From: CADEED01 sp963711635
GTDB taxonomy: Bacteria > Pseudomonadota > Gammaproteobacteria > Steroidobacterales > Steroidobacteraceae
Reading direction: 5' to 3'
Assembly (NCBI GenBank): GCA_963711635.1
Contig: CAVQEZ010000019.1
Span: forward strand, 124,001 to 188,000
Length of the DNA stretch: 64,000 nucleotides
Within the stretch, counting starts at the first letter, position 1; each line of letters begins with the position of its first letter. A program made the translations under genes and the position numbers. The notes beneath the pieces were generated by a model, which was given only the letters and a program-made list of their open reading frames with translations, did not search any database and was not told where the DNA came from. Shown here one piece after another: positions 21,201 through 28,575 of the stretch.

Positions 21201-24200
21201 GCCGCCGACGCTTTGCGCCAGCACGCCGATGGAACGCGAGCCCATGGTGGTCACACTGCCATTGACCGATGCATCGACATCGAGTCCATTGCCTGCCACG
21301 CCGCCACGGCCACCGACGCCGACCGACAACGCGGCCGCGCCGCCATTGGCGAGGCCGAGCGCGCCGGAAATATTCATGGCGCCGTTGCCGCCGCCACCGC
21401 CCACGCTCTGCAGCAACACGCCGAAGGAATCGTCACCGAGGGTAAGCACGTCCGCGGTGATGTCGCCGGTCACCTTGGCCGCGCTGCCGCCGCCACCCGC
21501 CGAACCGCCCACACCCACGGCCACCGCGCCGGCGTTCGCCGCGCTGCCCGCGATGGCACCGGCCACGTTCATGCCGCCGTTGCCGCCACCGCCGCCGACG
21601 CTCTGCGCCAGCACGCCGTGTGAATTCGCACCGGCCGTGCCGATGCTGCCGTCGCGCACGCTCGCGGTCACCGCGCCACCGTCGCCCGCGCCGCCGCCGC
21701 CACCGCCCACGCCCACCGCCACGGAGCCGCCCGAAGATCCCGTGGCCGACAATGCGGCCGTGGCATTCAGCGCGCCGTTGCCGCCGCCGCCGCCGATGGA
21801 CTGCGCGATGAAGGCCGCCGAATTGTCGCCGCGCGTGCGCGCCGCGCCATCGAGAGTGGCATCGACCACGCCGGCGCCGCCGCCGCCGCCGCCCGAACCG
21901 CCCACGCCCACGGCCACCGCGCCGCCGTTCGATCCGGCCGCGGTGACGCTGCCGCTGACATTCAGGCCGCCGTTGCCGCCGCCGCCGCCCAGGCTCTGCG
22001 CGATGACGCCGGCGGAGTTTTCGCCCCAGGTGTCGACTGCGCCTGCCACCGTCAAGGTAGTTAGCCGGCCGATGCCCGCCCCGCCGCCGGCGCCACCCAC
22101 GCCCACGGCCACCGAACCGCTGTTGGAACCGCCCGCCGCGAGCGCGGCGGAAACATTCATGCCGCCATTGCCGCCGCCGCCGCCGAGGCTCTGCGCCACG
22201 ACACCGGCCGAATTCGCACCGAGCGTCACCGTGTTGCCGGTGACCGAGGCGTCGACGACGTTGCCGTCGCCGCCCAATCCGCCCGAGCCGCCGATGCCCA
22301 CGGCTACCGCTCCGCTATTGGCGCCGCTGGCGGTCAGGGCGGCAGACACGGACATGCCGCCATTGCCGCCGCCGCCACCGAGCGACTGGGCCAGGAATCC
22401 CGTGGAGTTCTCGCTTTCGGTGATCACGTTGCCGATGAGATCGGCATCGACGCGTGCGGAAGCGCCGCCGTCGCCACCCGAGCCGCCCACGCCCACTGCC
22501 ACCGCGCCGCCCGTCGAACCCGAGGCCGTGAGCACGCCGCTCACCACCAGGCCGCCATTGCCGCCACCGCCGCCGAGACTCTGCGCGACCACGCCCAGCG
22601 ACTGCGCGCCGCGCGTGTGCACGTTGCCTTCGACGCGCGCGTCCACCGCGCCGCCCGTGCCGCCGCTGCCGCCGCTGCCGCCCACACCGACGGCCACGCC
22701 GCCGGCACCCGCGCCGGCCGCCGTGAGCTGGCCGACGACACTCATGCCACCGTTGCCGCCGCCACCACCGAGGCTCTGCGCCAGCACACCGCCCGAATTC
22801 ACGCCCGCGGTATCCACGTCGCCCGTGATGCGCAGGGTTGTTAGCGCGGCATTGCCGGCACCGCCGCCGGATCCACCTACTCCGACCGCAACACCGCCAC
22901 CGCCGCCTCCCGTGGCCACGATGCCCGCGGTGGCATTCATGCCGCCGTTGCCACCGCCGCCACCGAGGCTCTGCGCGATGATGGCCGTGGCGTTGTCGCC
23001 GCGCGTCATCGCGTTGCCGTTCAACGTCGCGGTCACCTCGCGACCGTCGCCGCCCGCGCCGCCACCGCCGCCGATGCCCACCGCGACACCGCCGCCGGCG
23101 CCACCGGTTCCGGTGATCTGGCCGGACACATTCATGCCGCCGTTACCGCCGCTGCCGCCGATGCTCTGTGCCACGAAGGCATTCGAGCCGCGCCCGAGGG
23201 TGTCGATGTTGCCGTTGACGGTCGCGTCCACGACGTTGCCATTGCTGGCCGCACCGGCCTCGCCACCGACGCCTATGGCTACCGATCCCGCTGCACCACC
23301 TGAACCTGAGAGGGCACCAGACACATTCATGCCGCCGTTGCCGCCACCACCACCGATGCTCTGCACGACCACCGCATCGGCGTCGTCGCCGCCCGTGGCC
23401 GCGTCACCGTTCAGCGTGACCGTCACTGTTTCGGCCGCGCCGCCACCGGCGCCCGCGCCGCCGACACCGACGGCCACGGAGCCCGCGCCACCACCGGAAC
23501 CGGTGATCGCGCCTGAAATATTGAATCCACCATTGCCGCCGCGCCCGCCGATCGACTGCGCCACCAGACCCGTCGAGCGATCACCGCCCGTGGTGATGTC
23601 GCCGGAGAGGGTCGCCAGTACCTTGCCGCCCGCGCCGCCGCTGCCGCCGGCACCACCCACGCCCACGGCCACGCCTGCGGATCCCCCGCCGGAACCGACC
23701 ACTGCGCCGGACACGGTGAAGCCACCATTGCCGCCGCCGCCGCCCACGCTCTGCAGCACCATGCCGAAGGAATCGTCGCCTTCGGTGGCGATGTTGCCGT
23801 CGTACTGCGCGTCCACGAGATCGGCCTTGCCGCCCGCACCGCCGTCGCCGCCCACCGAGGTCGAGACGCCGGCATTCGCGCCGGCCGCGGCCGTTGCCGA
23901 GATCGCCACCGCGAAGCCGCCGTTGCCGCCGCCGCCGCCGATGGACTGCGCCACGATGCCGTCCGACAGGTCGCCGGTAGTTAGAATGTCGCCGCCGTTG
24001 CGCAGCCGCACGATGTTGCCGTCGCCGCCGCCACCGCCGCGGCCGCCGACGCTGGCCGAAAAGGCCGCCGCCGCGACATCACCGGGCGCGAACGCGAACG
24101 ACAACGCGAAGCCGCCGTTGCCACCGCTGCCGCCGACGCTCTGCGCGACGATGCCGTCCGAATCGATGCCCTCGGTCAGGATGCTGGTGTCGCCGTTGAG

Positions 24201-24872
24201 CTGCACGGCGTTGGAGCTGCCGCCGTCGCCGCCCTTGCCGCCCACCGAGGCGGAGGCGGCGGCGATGTAGCCGCCACCCACCACGGCGGCAAAGCCGCCG
24301 TTGCCGCCGCCGCCACCGACGGACTGCGCCAGGATGCCCTTGGCGCGATCGCCAACCGTGTGGATGGTCGGTGTGGGAATGGCATTGGGATTCGCATTGA
24401 TGGTCACGGTCTCGGCCGCGCCGCCCCTGCCGCCGGCACCGCCGATGCCCACGCCGCCGAACACGGTCAAAGTGGTGGAGCTGCCGCCGTTGCCGCCGCC
24501 GCCGCCGATCGATTGCGCGAAGATGCCATGCGAGTCGTCGCCGAGAGTCGTCAGGTCGCGATCGTTGCTGATCACCACCTTGCCGCCGGCGCCGCCGTCG
24601 CCGCCACTGCCGCCCACCGAGACGAACGCGGCGCTGCCGGAACCGCCCGAGCCGCCACCGCCGCCGATGCTCTGCGCCTCGATGGCGCTGGACAGGTTGC
24701 CGCGCGTGGCGATGAGACCGGAGTTGCTCACCGTGACGGTGCTGGATTTGCTGCCCGCGCCGCCATTGCCGCCGGTGCCGCCGATGGCGCCGCCGGCGTC
24801 GCCGCCCGTGCCGCCGCCACCGCCGATGGACTGCGCGAGGATGCCGCGCGCCCAGGCGCCGGCCGTGTCAGC
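15231..24872 (-). CDS. Autotransporter passenger, central segment of the split gene
   Basis: About 3,210 residues with no authentic start; the frame is open from 24872 and begins by continuing the preceding segment (ADTAGAWARGILAQSIGGGG). It holds some 44 repeats around a core such as AQSIGGGGGNGGMNVSGAL followed by VAVGVGGxGGxGG, spaced about 55-70 residues apart. After the repeats come a beta-helix-like stretch, then the passenger-barrel junction with AEVYANMLTQLDTEFYAEQQ and ALNGAQRFARNLQNCG. It ends prematurely after NPTSRDARGRLPGC at the second frameshift. Such Gly-rich repeats probably form a long extracellular fibre; binding target unknown. Confidence 0.75.
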   Translation of the reverse strand, partial: ADTAGAWARGILAQSIGGGGGTGGDAGGAIGGTGGNGGAGSKSSTVTVSNSGLIATRGNLSSAIEAQSIGGGGGSGGSGSAAFVSVGGSGGDGGAGGKVVISNDRDLTTLGDDSHGIFAQSIGGGGGNGGSSTTLTVFGGVGIGGAGGRGGAAETVTINANPNAIPTPTIHTVGDRAKGILAQSVGGGGGNGGFAAVVGGGYIAAASASVGGKGGDGGSSNAVQLNGDTSILTEGIDSDGIVAQSVGGSGGNGGFALSFAFAPGDVAAAAFSASVGGRGGGGGDGNIVRLRNGGDILTTGDLSDGIVAQSIGGGGGNGGFAVAISATAAAGANAGVSTSVGGDGGAGGKADLVDAQYDGNIATEGDDSFGMVLQSVGGGGGNGGFTVSGAVVGSGGGSAGVAVGVGGAGGSGGAGGKVLATLSGDITTGGDRSTGLVAQSIGGRGGNGGFNISGAITGSGGGAGSVAVGVGGAGAGGGAAETVTVTLNGDAATGGDDADAVVVQSIGGGGGNGGMNVSGALSGSGGAAGSVAIGVGGEAGAASNGNVVDATVNGNIDTLGRGSNAFVAQSIGGSGGNGGMNVSGQITGTGGAGGGVAVGIGGGGGAGGDGREVTATLNGNAMTRGDNATAIIAQSLGGGGGNGGMNATAGIVATGGGGGGVAVGVGGSGGGAGNAALTTLRITGDVDTAGVNSGGVLAQSLGGGGGNGGMSVVGQLTAAGAGAGGVAVGVGGSGGSGGTGGAVDARVEGNVHTRGAQSLGVVAQSLGGGGGNGGLVVSGVLTASGSTGGAVAVGVGGSGGDGGASARVDADLIGNVITESENSTGFLAQSLGGGGGNGGMSVSAALTASGANSGAVAVGIGGSGGLGGDGNVVDASVTGNTVTLGANSAGVVAQSLGGGGGNGGMNVSAALAAGGSNSGSVAVGVGGAGGGAGIGRLTTLTVAGAVDTWGENSAGVIAQSLGGGGGNGGLNVSGSVTAAGSNGGAVAVGVGGSGGGGGGAGVVDATLDGAARTRGDNSAAFIAQSIGGGGGNGALNATAALSATGSSGGSVAVGVGGGGGGAGDGGAVTASVRDGSIGTAGANSHGVLAQSVGGGGGNGGMNVAGAIAGSAANAGAVAVGVGGSAGGGGSAAKVTGDITADVLTLGDDSFGVLLQSVGGGGGNGAMNISGALGLANGGAAALSVGVGGRGGVAGNGLDVDASVNGSVTTMGSRSIGVLAQSVGGGGGNGGTNVSAALTLTKETGGAMSVGVGGFGGAGGDADIVGLTRTGVTRTTGANSHGVIAQSIGGGGGNGGMNVSGALAISGKGTAVAASLGLGGFGGGGGDAQAVTATVTGDVEATGFGALSYGLDDDGNYRRTISDGSYGVLAQSVGGSGGNGGMNISAGIALDASNNGSSHSLALGVGGFGGSGGDAGAVTLDVTAGVVRSVGDERFGVGAQSVGGGGGNGGMNVSGGIAMDGVITAGIGGFGGDGGTAGAVNASATTDITAVGANAIGFFAQSLGGGGGNGGINISGGIQGSSETSKPTLVFGLGGFGGAGNLSSTVDATQRGNVVVQGRNAIGVLAQSVAGGGGAGALNVSGNLARGKGYNASIGVGGSAGSGADSARVTLISDGNVSVDGREAPEADADLTPEQIAALGFREHASGVLVQSIGGGGGAGGMNLTGLIAPMGNTLTAGIGGSGGGGGDGGEVHVQRGQIAAGVIQTFGDHAGGLIAQSIGGGGGNAGMNMMFTKGDDDGRAINIGVGGSGGSPGHGKQVDVQHSGDIRTQGNRSFGLLAQSVGGGGGNADYNISDNESEATALNLAIGGDTGPGGDGGEVHVSHAGNISTTGNTSIAIFAQSVGGGGGSAGTDFVASDAKKGLSIQMGRAGGTGGDGNHVRVDSDGILATEGDRAVGIFAQSVGKGGGESSSNSVEVTHEGQEKGSDKAASLEVGIEGGSGGIADDVDVFAHGAIYTLGQDAHGIFAQSVGGGGGSGGSIERQPAAMASTQIQVGVGGSGGSGGISGAIQVDSDADIETAGDKSHGIFAQSVGGGGGTGGYTATVDLEPDSEGPVSQTLAVSVGGDGGTASTSSTVDVTNRGLILTHGNESHGINAESTGGGGGAGGAVLSVGSSADDTSRSLSVNVGGSGGEGGVSDKVTVLNAGSIETGGDNSIGIRARSIGGKGGDGGLVLNLGLVRVGPNQSATRLTVNVGGDGAIGGVSGDVEVTNRAQAGVPDTGVIVTHGHESHGIFAQSIGGGGGNGSSVITSNLGTSMSGQVTVVDLAFGGKGGQGSIAGDVTVTNDSVIDTEGEQAHGIFAQSIGGGGGNGGLALAANAILAAGDPATEGLLTLGGAGGTGDDAGDVIVNNSGRIITRGERSHGILAQSIGGGGGNAGVGFGLSTNPGTMAIAGVMSAVFGGSGGAGGRGGLVTVNHSGDITVLGDGSRAVVAESINGGGGEVVLDFNGVATLPGVPEEIYDSIPLPTGIEETSSLVFFGGGHNQGDSNAGNVTLNLTGTFGVAGKNGAANSVQAVGGGGGTYDLTLALHDTAGTADDVSIEGRLGGVSGTNNRGGDIGSTHDGDLVTEGDNTPGALLQSIGGGGGRANLDVSSQFGSLGDTSLALGGEDGDNEAGGDIEHNQSGATATQGVAAHGGVFQSVGGGGGSVSLMVDGGTQSAAETAVGERRIYKSTQGAPAATAPKINLGSNGGTLLKGGQVSLQLDGGVTTQGDHAVGLVFQSVGAGGGVANLFGVDAVDVTLGGAANAAGDGGNLAVTNTGDVVTEGRRAHGVMLQSLGGGGGAVFTSAAAASVALSADNSGSGGNIAFTQNGSIGTLGDQSYALFAQSVGGGGGYVDGSFAGSAGGAGGAGTITLDLNGDVLALGAGSTGLFAQSIAANGLGGDITATLAANQQLVGGIDGVAVHFDGGAANRFTNYGSLMTRSGPSGMAFRGGAGGDIVDNFGRLLGNIDLGGGANGFANNVGAALYSGTLINLGDPTNVFTNNGLISPGAEQLAVETQLFGSYLQSATGAADMEIDLERRVTDRLIATGTVSVAGRINLALMNTHTIRSGTTWQPLFNGAGGVSNAGVALHAPQSIVINYDLYRYPTELGVAYDVDFAAHGRLSGNRVAVGEYLNRVTQNGGTTGVGDVIALAVVQTDAEVYANMLTQLDTEFYAEQQAIALNGAQRFARNLQNCGTLGIGESVGDENGCVWARYDDNPTSRDARGRLPGC

Positions 24873-26480
24873 TCAGGCCCGGCGTGATGACGTCGAGGCC
24901 CGTGTAGATAGAGCCGCGATTGGTGACGGAGACCGTGCCGCCCTCGCCACCCGTGCTGCCCGAGCCGCCGATGGTGGAGACGCCGGTGGAGCTGCCGCCG
25001 TTGCCGCCGCCGCCGCCGATGGACTGCGCGAGGATGCCGTCGGAACCGCGCTGGCGCGTGGCGATGACGCCATCCGTGTCGTTGGTGACCGTGACGTTCC
25101 AGCCATTGCCGCCTCCGGCACCGCTGCCGCCGATGCCCACCACGCCACCCGCATTGCCTGCCGATCCGCCGCCGCCACCGATGCTCTGCGCGATGATGCC
25201 CTTGGCGTCTTCGCCCTGTGTCTGGATGCTGCCCTGGTTGAGCACGTCGACCAGCCAGCCATTGCCGCCGGTGCCACCGCTGCCGCCGACGCCGACGATG
25301 CCATTCGCGCCGCCGCCGGTGCCGCCGCCGCCACCGATGGACTGCGCCAGAATGCCGTGCGCGGCGCGATCTCCCGTCAGGATGGCGGCGCCCGCGAAAT
25401 TGTTGGCGTCGACTTCGCCGCCATTGTTCGGGTCCGCGCCATACAGGTTGGCCTGGCTGCTGCCGCCGATGGCGACCACGCCGCCGGCCTGGCCACCCGC
25501 GCCGCCGCCACCGCCGATGGATTGCACCACCATTGCGGTGGCGTATGTGCCTTCGGTTTCGATGGAACCAGAGTTGTTAGCCGTGGCGTGTCCGCCCTGG
25601 CCGCCGCTCCTGCCTCCGCCACCAATGGCGCTGACGCCGGCGGACGAACCGCCGTTGCCGCCGCCACCGCCGATGGACTGCGCCAGGATGCCGTACGCCA
25701 TGCTGCCGGTGGTGAAGACGTCGCCGCCGGCGGCATTGGTCGCCGTGGCCGACTTGCCGTTGCCGCCCGCGCCCCCGTTGCCACCCACACTCGTGATGCC
25801 GCCGCCGTTACCACCATCGCCGCCGCCGCCACCCACCGACTGCGCATAGAGTCCAATGGACGCGAGGCCCTGCGTGATGATGGTGCCGCTGTTGGTGGCG
25901 ACTGCCGTGGCGCCGTCGCCGCCGCCACTGGCGCCGCCACCGATTCCCGTCAGGCCGGCGACATCGCCGCCGTTGCCGCCCTTGCCGCCCACGCTCTGCG
26001 CCATGACGCCATGCGCGGCCACGCCGCTGGTGGCCACATAGGCGTTGTTGATCGCCGTCGCGTCGTGCGCATTGCCGCCGAAGGCGGACGAGCCATAGTC
26101 GCCGACGACGCCATAGCTGGAACCCGCGTCACCGCCACCGCCACCGATGCTCTGCACGTAGATGCCGATGGCATTGTCGCCGCTGGTGATGATGCGGCCA
26201 TTGGTCACGCCATCGCCGTTGTTGGTGGCGATGGAATCGCCGGCCTCGGCCGCGGGCCCGCCATTGCCGGAGCTGCTGAAAATATAACCGTTGCCACCAT
26301 TGCCGCCGAAGCCGGCCTGACTCTGCGCCCAGATGCCGTAACCGCGAATGCCGCTGGTGCTGATGTTCACGTTCGAGGTGACGGTGACATCACCGCCGGC
26401 GCCGGCCGCGCCGCCGCTGCCCGCGGGCAGCGCGCCCCAGGCGTCACCGCCTTCGCCGCCATTGCCGCCACGACTGGTGG
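15980..26480 (-). repeat. Array of about 55 Gly-rich coding repeats
   Basis: By eye, the motif (A/V/L)QS(I/V/L)GGGGGxGG recurs about 44 times in the central segment and about 10 times in the first. Units in the middle (about 20,900-23,400) are most alike, sharing MNVSGAL and VAVGVGGxGG with a period near 62 residues, which suggests recent expansion. Units nearer the barrel are shorter and more divergent. Confidence 0.8.
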
Positions 26481-27315
26481 CCCAGATGCCCGGCCCTTCA
26501 AAGGTCGTCGAGACGATGGCACCGTTGTTAGGACCATTGTTGGTCGTGGTGACGTTGACGGGGTTGTCTTCACCCGCCGCGCCGGCCTCGCCGTCATCGG
26601 CGGGATCGCCGAGCGTCCAGCAGCTGAAGATGCAGATCTCGATGCCCCAGCCGTCGTCACCGTTGTCGCCCCAGGCACCTTCCTTGCGCGGCGCGAGACG
26701 GTTCTGGTTGCCATTCAGATTGAGGTCGCCCGTGGGGACGTCGCGCGCGGGTTGACCGGTGGCACCGAAGTAGCCCGGCGGAAAAGTGCCGGGCGGCGGC
26801 ACGACCACGAACGGCATGTCCGCCGCTGGCGTCGACGGCTCGCATCCCGACGTGCAGGAAATCCTGATGCCGATCGGCGGACCGGGATCCACCTGGTTGT
26901 TGTTCGGAGTCGGGTCCGGCCCCAGCAGGACTTCGTCGACGATGTAGGTGCGCGCGGGTTGCGCCGGACGCCCCGGCTCGGCGGGGCTTCCCGGATGATT
27001 GGCTGATGGCGGAACGGCGTCGTGCGGCAGGACCTCAGGGGTCGCCGGGATAGTGAAAGTGTCGTCTTCCTGCGTGGGTCCCGCCCACAGGTAGTGGCCG
27101 TCGAAGGTGAGCACCAATCCGTAGGGATTGAGAATGACCTCTTTGATGATCTCCATCGCGCCGGTGGTCGGGTTCTCGATCTCTTCGCCCTCCTCGTAGC
27201 CGAAGACGCTGGGGGGCGTTTGCGACCAGGCCGACGTCGTGCGCAATGCCGTGGCGACACCAAGCGCGATCGCGGACAGGGCGAAATTCGGCTTGAACAT
27301 CTTGCGAGTGGTCAT
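24868..27315 (-). CDS. Autotransporter N-terminus with signal peptide, first segment of the split gene
   Basis: 815 residues beginning MTTRKMFKPNFALSAIALGV, a signal peptide ending SAWSQ. The ATG at 27315 has a GGAG seven bases upstream. Residues about 36-215 are a non-repetitive Pro- and acid-rich head with a few Cys (SCTSGCEPS, CIFSCWTLG). From about 235 Gly-rich repeats begin, first irregular (IWATSRGGNGG, IWAQSQAGFGG), then canonical QSIGGGGG units, about ten in all. It stops after GSIYTGLDVITPGLS at 24868, exactly where the next frame opens. Secretion across the outer membrane needs the downstream barrel. Confidence 0.75.
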   Translation of the reverse strand: MTTRKMFKPNFALSAIALGVATALRTTSAWSQTPPSVFGYEEGEEIENPTTGAMEIIKEVILNPYGLVLTFDGHYLWAGPTQEDDTFTIPATPEVLPHDAVPPSANHPGSPAEPGRPAQPARTYIVDEVLLGPDPTPNNNQVDPGPPIGIRISCTSGCEPSTPAADMPFVVVPPPGTFPPGYFGATGQPARDVPTGDLNLNGNQNRLAPRKEGAWGDNGDDGWGIEICIFSCWTLGDPADDGEAGAAGEDNPVNVTTTNNGPNNGAIVSTTFEGPGIWATSRGGNGGEGGDAWGALPAGSGGAAGAGGDVTVTSNVNISTSGIRGYGIWAQSQAGFGGNGGNGYIFSSSGNGGPAAEAGDSIATNNGDGVTNGRIITSGDNAIGIYVQSIGGGGGDAGSSYGVVGDYGSSAFGGNAHDATAINNAYVATSGVAAHGVMAQSVGGKGGNGGDVAGLTGIGGGASGGGDGATAVATNSGTIITQGLASIGLYAQSVGGGGGDGGNGGGITSVGGNGGAGGNGKSATATNAAGGDVFTTGSMAYGILAQSIGGGGGNGGSSAGVSAIGGGGRSGGQGGHATANNSGSIETEGTYATAMVVQSIGGGGGAGGQAGGVVAIGGSSQANLYGADPNNGGEVDANNFAGAAILTGDRAAHGILAQSIGGGGGTGGGANGIVGVGGSGGTGGNGWLVDVLNQGSIQTQGEDAKGIIAQSIGGGGGSAGNAGGVVGIGGSGAGGGNGWNVTVTNDTDGVIATRQRGSDGILAQSIGGGGGNGGSSTGVSTIGGSGSTGGEGGTVSVTNRGSIYTGLDVITPGLS

Positions 27316-27473
27316 CGGCGGACTCCACGTGAGAAAAGGCCGCGGGCGTCGATGACGCGCGCGGCCTTATAAGAAGGAGAAAGAGATGTCGCGGTGGGCG
27401 AGATTGTTCGGAGCGCGGGAGCGCTCCTCACCCCTCGAAGACTCGGGGCCACAGTCGCTGGCGCTCCTGTGTC

Positions 27474-27494
27474 CAACTTTGCTCCGCAAAGTTG
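27474..27494. other. Perfect 9-bp hairpin downstream of tRNA-Ser
   Basis: CAACTTTGC and GCAAAGTTG flank a 3-base loop. It lies 52 bases beyond the 3' end of tRNA-Ser on the minus strand, and could be a processing or termination structure. There is no U-tract. Confidence 0.4.
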
Positions 27495-27506
27495 TCGAAC
27501 TCGCGT

Positions 27507-27526
27507 CTCGTGGGTTCGCATCCCAC
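27507..27526 (+). other. tRNA T-arm-like sequence inverted relative to tRNA-Ser
   Basis: CTCGTGGGTTCGCATCCCAC on the plus strand differs by one base from the T-arm region of the tRNA-Ser(UGA) gene 20 bases away on the minus strand (TTCGAAT in the real loop). No other tRNA arms are present, so this is a fragment, possibly a remnant of recombination or integration at the tRNA. Confidence 0.4.
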
Positions 27527-27545
27527 GAAGTGCATCGCAAGTTTT

Positions 27546-27635
27546 TGGCGGAGGGGGTGGGATTCGAACCCACGAGCCCCGCGAAGGGCTGCCGGTTTTC
27601 AAGACCGGTGCATTCAACCGCTCTGCCACCCCTCC
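27546..27635 (-). tRNA. tRNA-Ser(UGA)
   Basis: A 90-base class II tRNA on the minus strand with encoded CCA. Acceptor stem GGAGGGG pairs with CCCCTCC, followed by discriminator G. The anticodon stem CCGGT/ACCGG encloses loop CTTGAAA, giving anticodon UGA (27599-27601). A long variable arm (CAGCCCTTCGCGGGGCT) and T-arm GTGGG TTCGAAT CCCAC confirm tRNA-Ser, which reads UCA and related codons. Confidence 0.97.
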
Positions 27636-27915
27636 GGGTGATGTCCACTGGACAGCTGAGCGCGCGCGCAGGCTAGTGGAAAGCAGACGTCCGGTCCAGC
27701 CGGAAGGCATGCGGGCCAACGCCCACGGGGCAAACAGGACGGTCATTCTCAAGGCTCCTCCCGGCACGGCATTTCAATGGCGCGGGGCCGCCGCCACAAC
27801 TGACCGGAAGACCTAACTCAGGGTCCTAAGCCCTTTGGCCTATGAAGCGCACGGACTATGGCAAACAGTCACGGCGCTCTGGCCCTGTGCGCCCGCCATT
27901 CTTTAATATGAGCGC

Positions 27916-28575
27916 GTGAAACTGCTCATCGTCGACGACCACCCCCTGTTCCGCGACGGTCTCGCGGCACTGCTGTGCCAGGCGTCCGCCGACACGGTTG
28001 TTAGGCAGGCGGCATCGGCCGAGGAAGCGCTGCGCACCGTCGACGAGGAAATCTTCGACGCCATGTTCATGGACCTGGTGATGCCGGGGATGTGCGGCGA
28101 ACCGGCCATCCGCGAATTCGCGCGCCGCCATCCCGATCTTCCCGTGATCGTGTTGTCGAGCTCGGAAGCTCCCAGCGACGTGCGCCGCGTGATCAATGCC
28201 GGCGCCTCCGGCTACATTCCAAAATCGGCGACGGCGCAGACTGTGGTGTCGGCCTTGCGACTGGTACTGTCGGGAAACATCTACGTGCCGCCGCTGCTGC
28301 TCAGCGCGACGACGCGCGCCATCGACCATGACATGCAGGACACGCCGCGTTCGCTGGCGCAACTCACCGATCGCCAGGTCGACGTGCTGCGCTACCTGCG
28401 CGACGGGCTCACGAACAAGGAAATCAGCGCCAACCTCGGCATCGCGGAGAAGACCGTCAAGGTACACATCGCCGCGATCTTCAAGACCCTGAACGTGGTC
28501 AACCGGACGCAGGCAGCGAAATTTCTCCACGAGACTCCGGATCTGCAGCGTGACGCGCCAGGAGATGCGCGATAG
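27916..28575 (+). CDS. NarL/LuxR-family response regulator
   Basis: 219 residues. The receiver domain (1-120) begins MKLLIVDDHPLFRDGLAALL with acidic pocket DD, and has phosphoacceptor Asp in AMFMDLVMPGM, Ser in VLSSSEAP and Lys in YIPKSATAQ. The LuxR-type helix-turn-helix is at about 150-210: LTDRQVDVLRYLRDGLTNKE, IAEKTVKVHIAAIFKTLNVV. Phosphorylated NarL-type proteins dimerise and bind promoters. The start is GTG at 27916 without a ribosome site; a TAATAT hexamer at 27904-27909 hints at leaderless mRNA. Its 3' end overlaps the convergent hybrid kinase gene by 77 bases. That kinase is a plausible partner. Confidence 0.93.
   Translation: MKLLIVDDHPLFRDGLAALLCQASADTVVRQAASAEEALRTVDEEIFDAMFMDLVMPGMCGEPAIREFARRHPDLPVIVLSSSEAPSDVRRVINAGASGYIPKSATAQTVVSALRLVLSGNIYVPPLLLSATTRAIDHDMQDTPRSLAQLTDRQVDVLRYLRDGLTNKEISANLGIAEKTVKVHIAAIFKTLNVVNRTQAAKFLHETPDLQRDAPGDAR

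Larger units (their letters stand above)
14468..27315 (-). pseudogene. Giant Gly-rich repeat autotransporter gene, whole locus, interrupted by two frameshifts
   Basis: Read as one gene the locus encodes about 4,280 residues: a signal peptide, a passenger built from about 55 Gly-rich repeats, and a C-terminal autotransporter barrel. Two frameshifts break it, one at 24868-24875 and one between about 15231 and 15290. Each is explained by one extra base or, equally, by loss of one GC/CG dinucleotide. Both flanks of each break continue the same protein pattern without a gap. The gene is therefore either recently inactivated, phase-variable, or intact with sequencing errors. The three segments are listed separately. 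Confidence 0.7.

Noticed and set aside
20851..24270. 1,139-codon Pro-rich plus-strand frame opposite the autotransporter
   Set aside because: The PPPPP repeats are the complement of the GGGGG codons of the passenger; no start context, and the repeats mirror it exactly.
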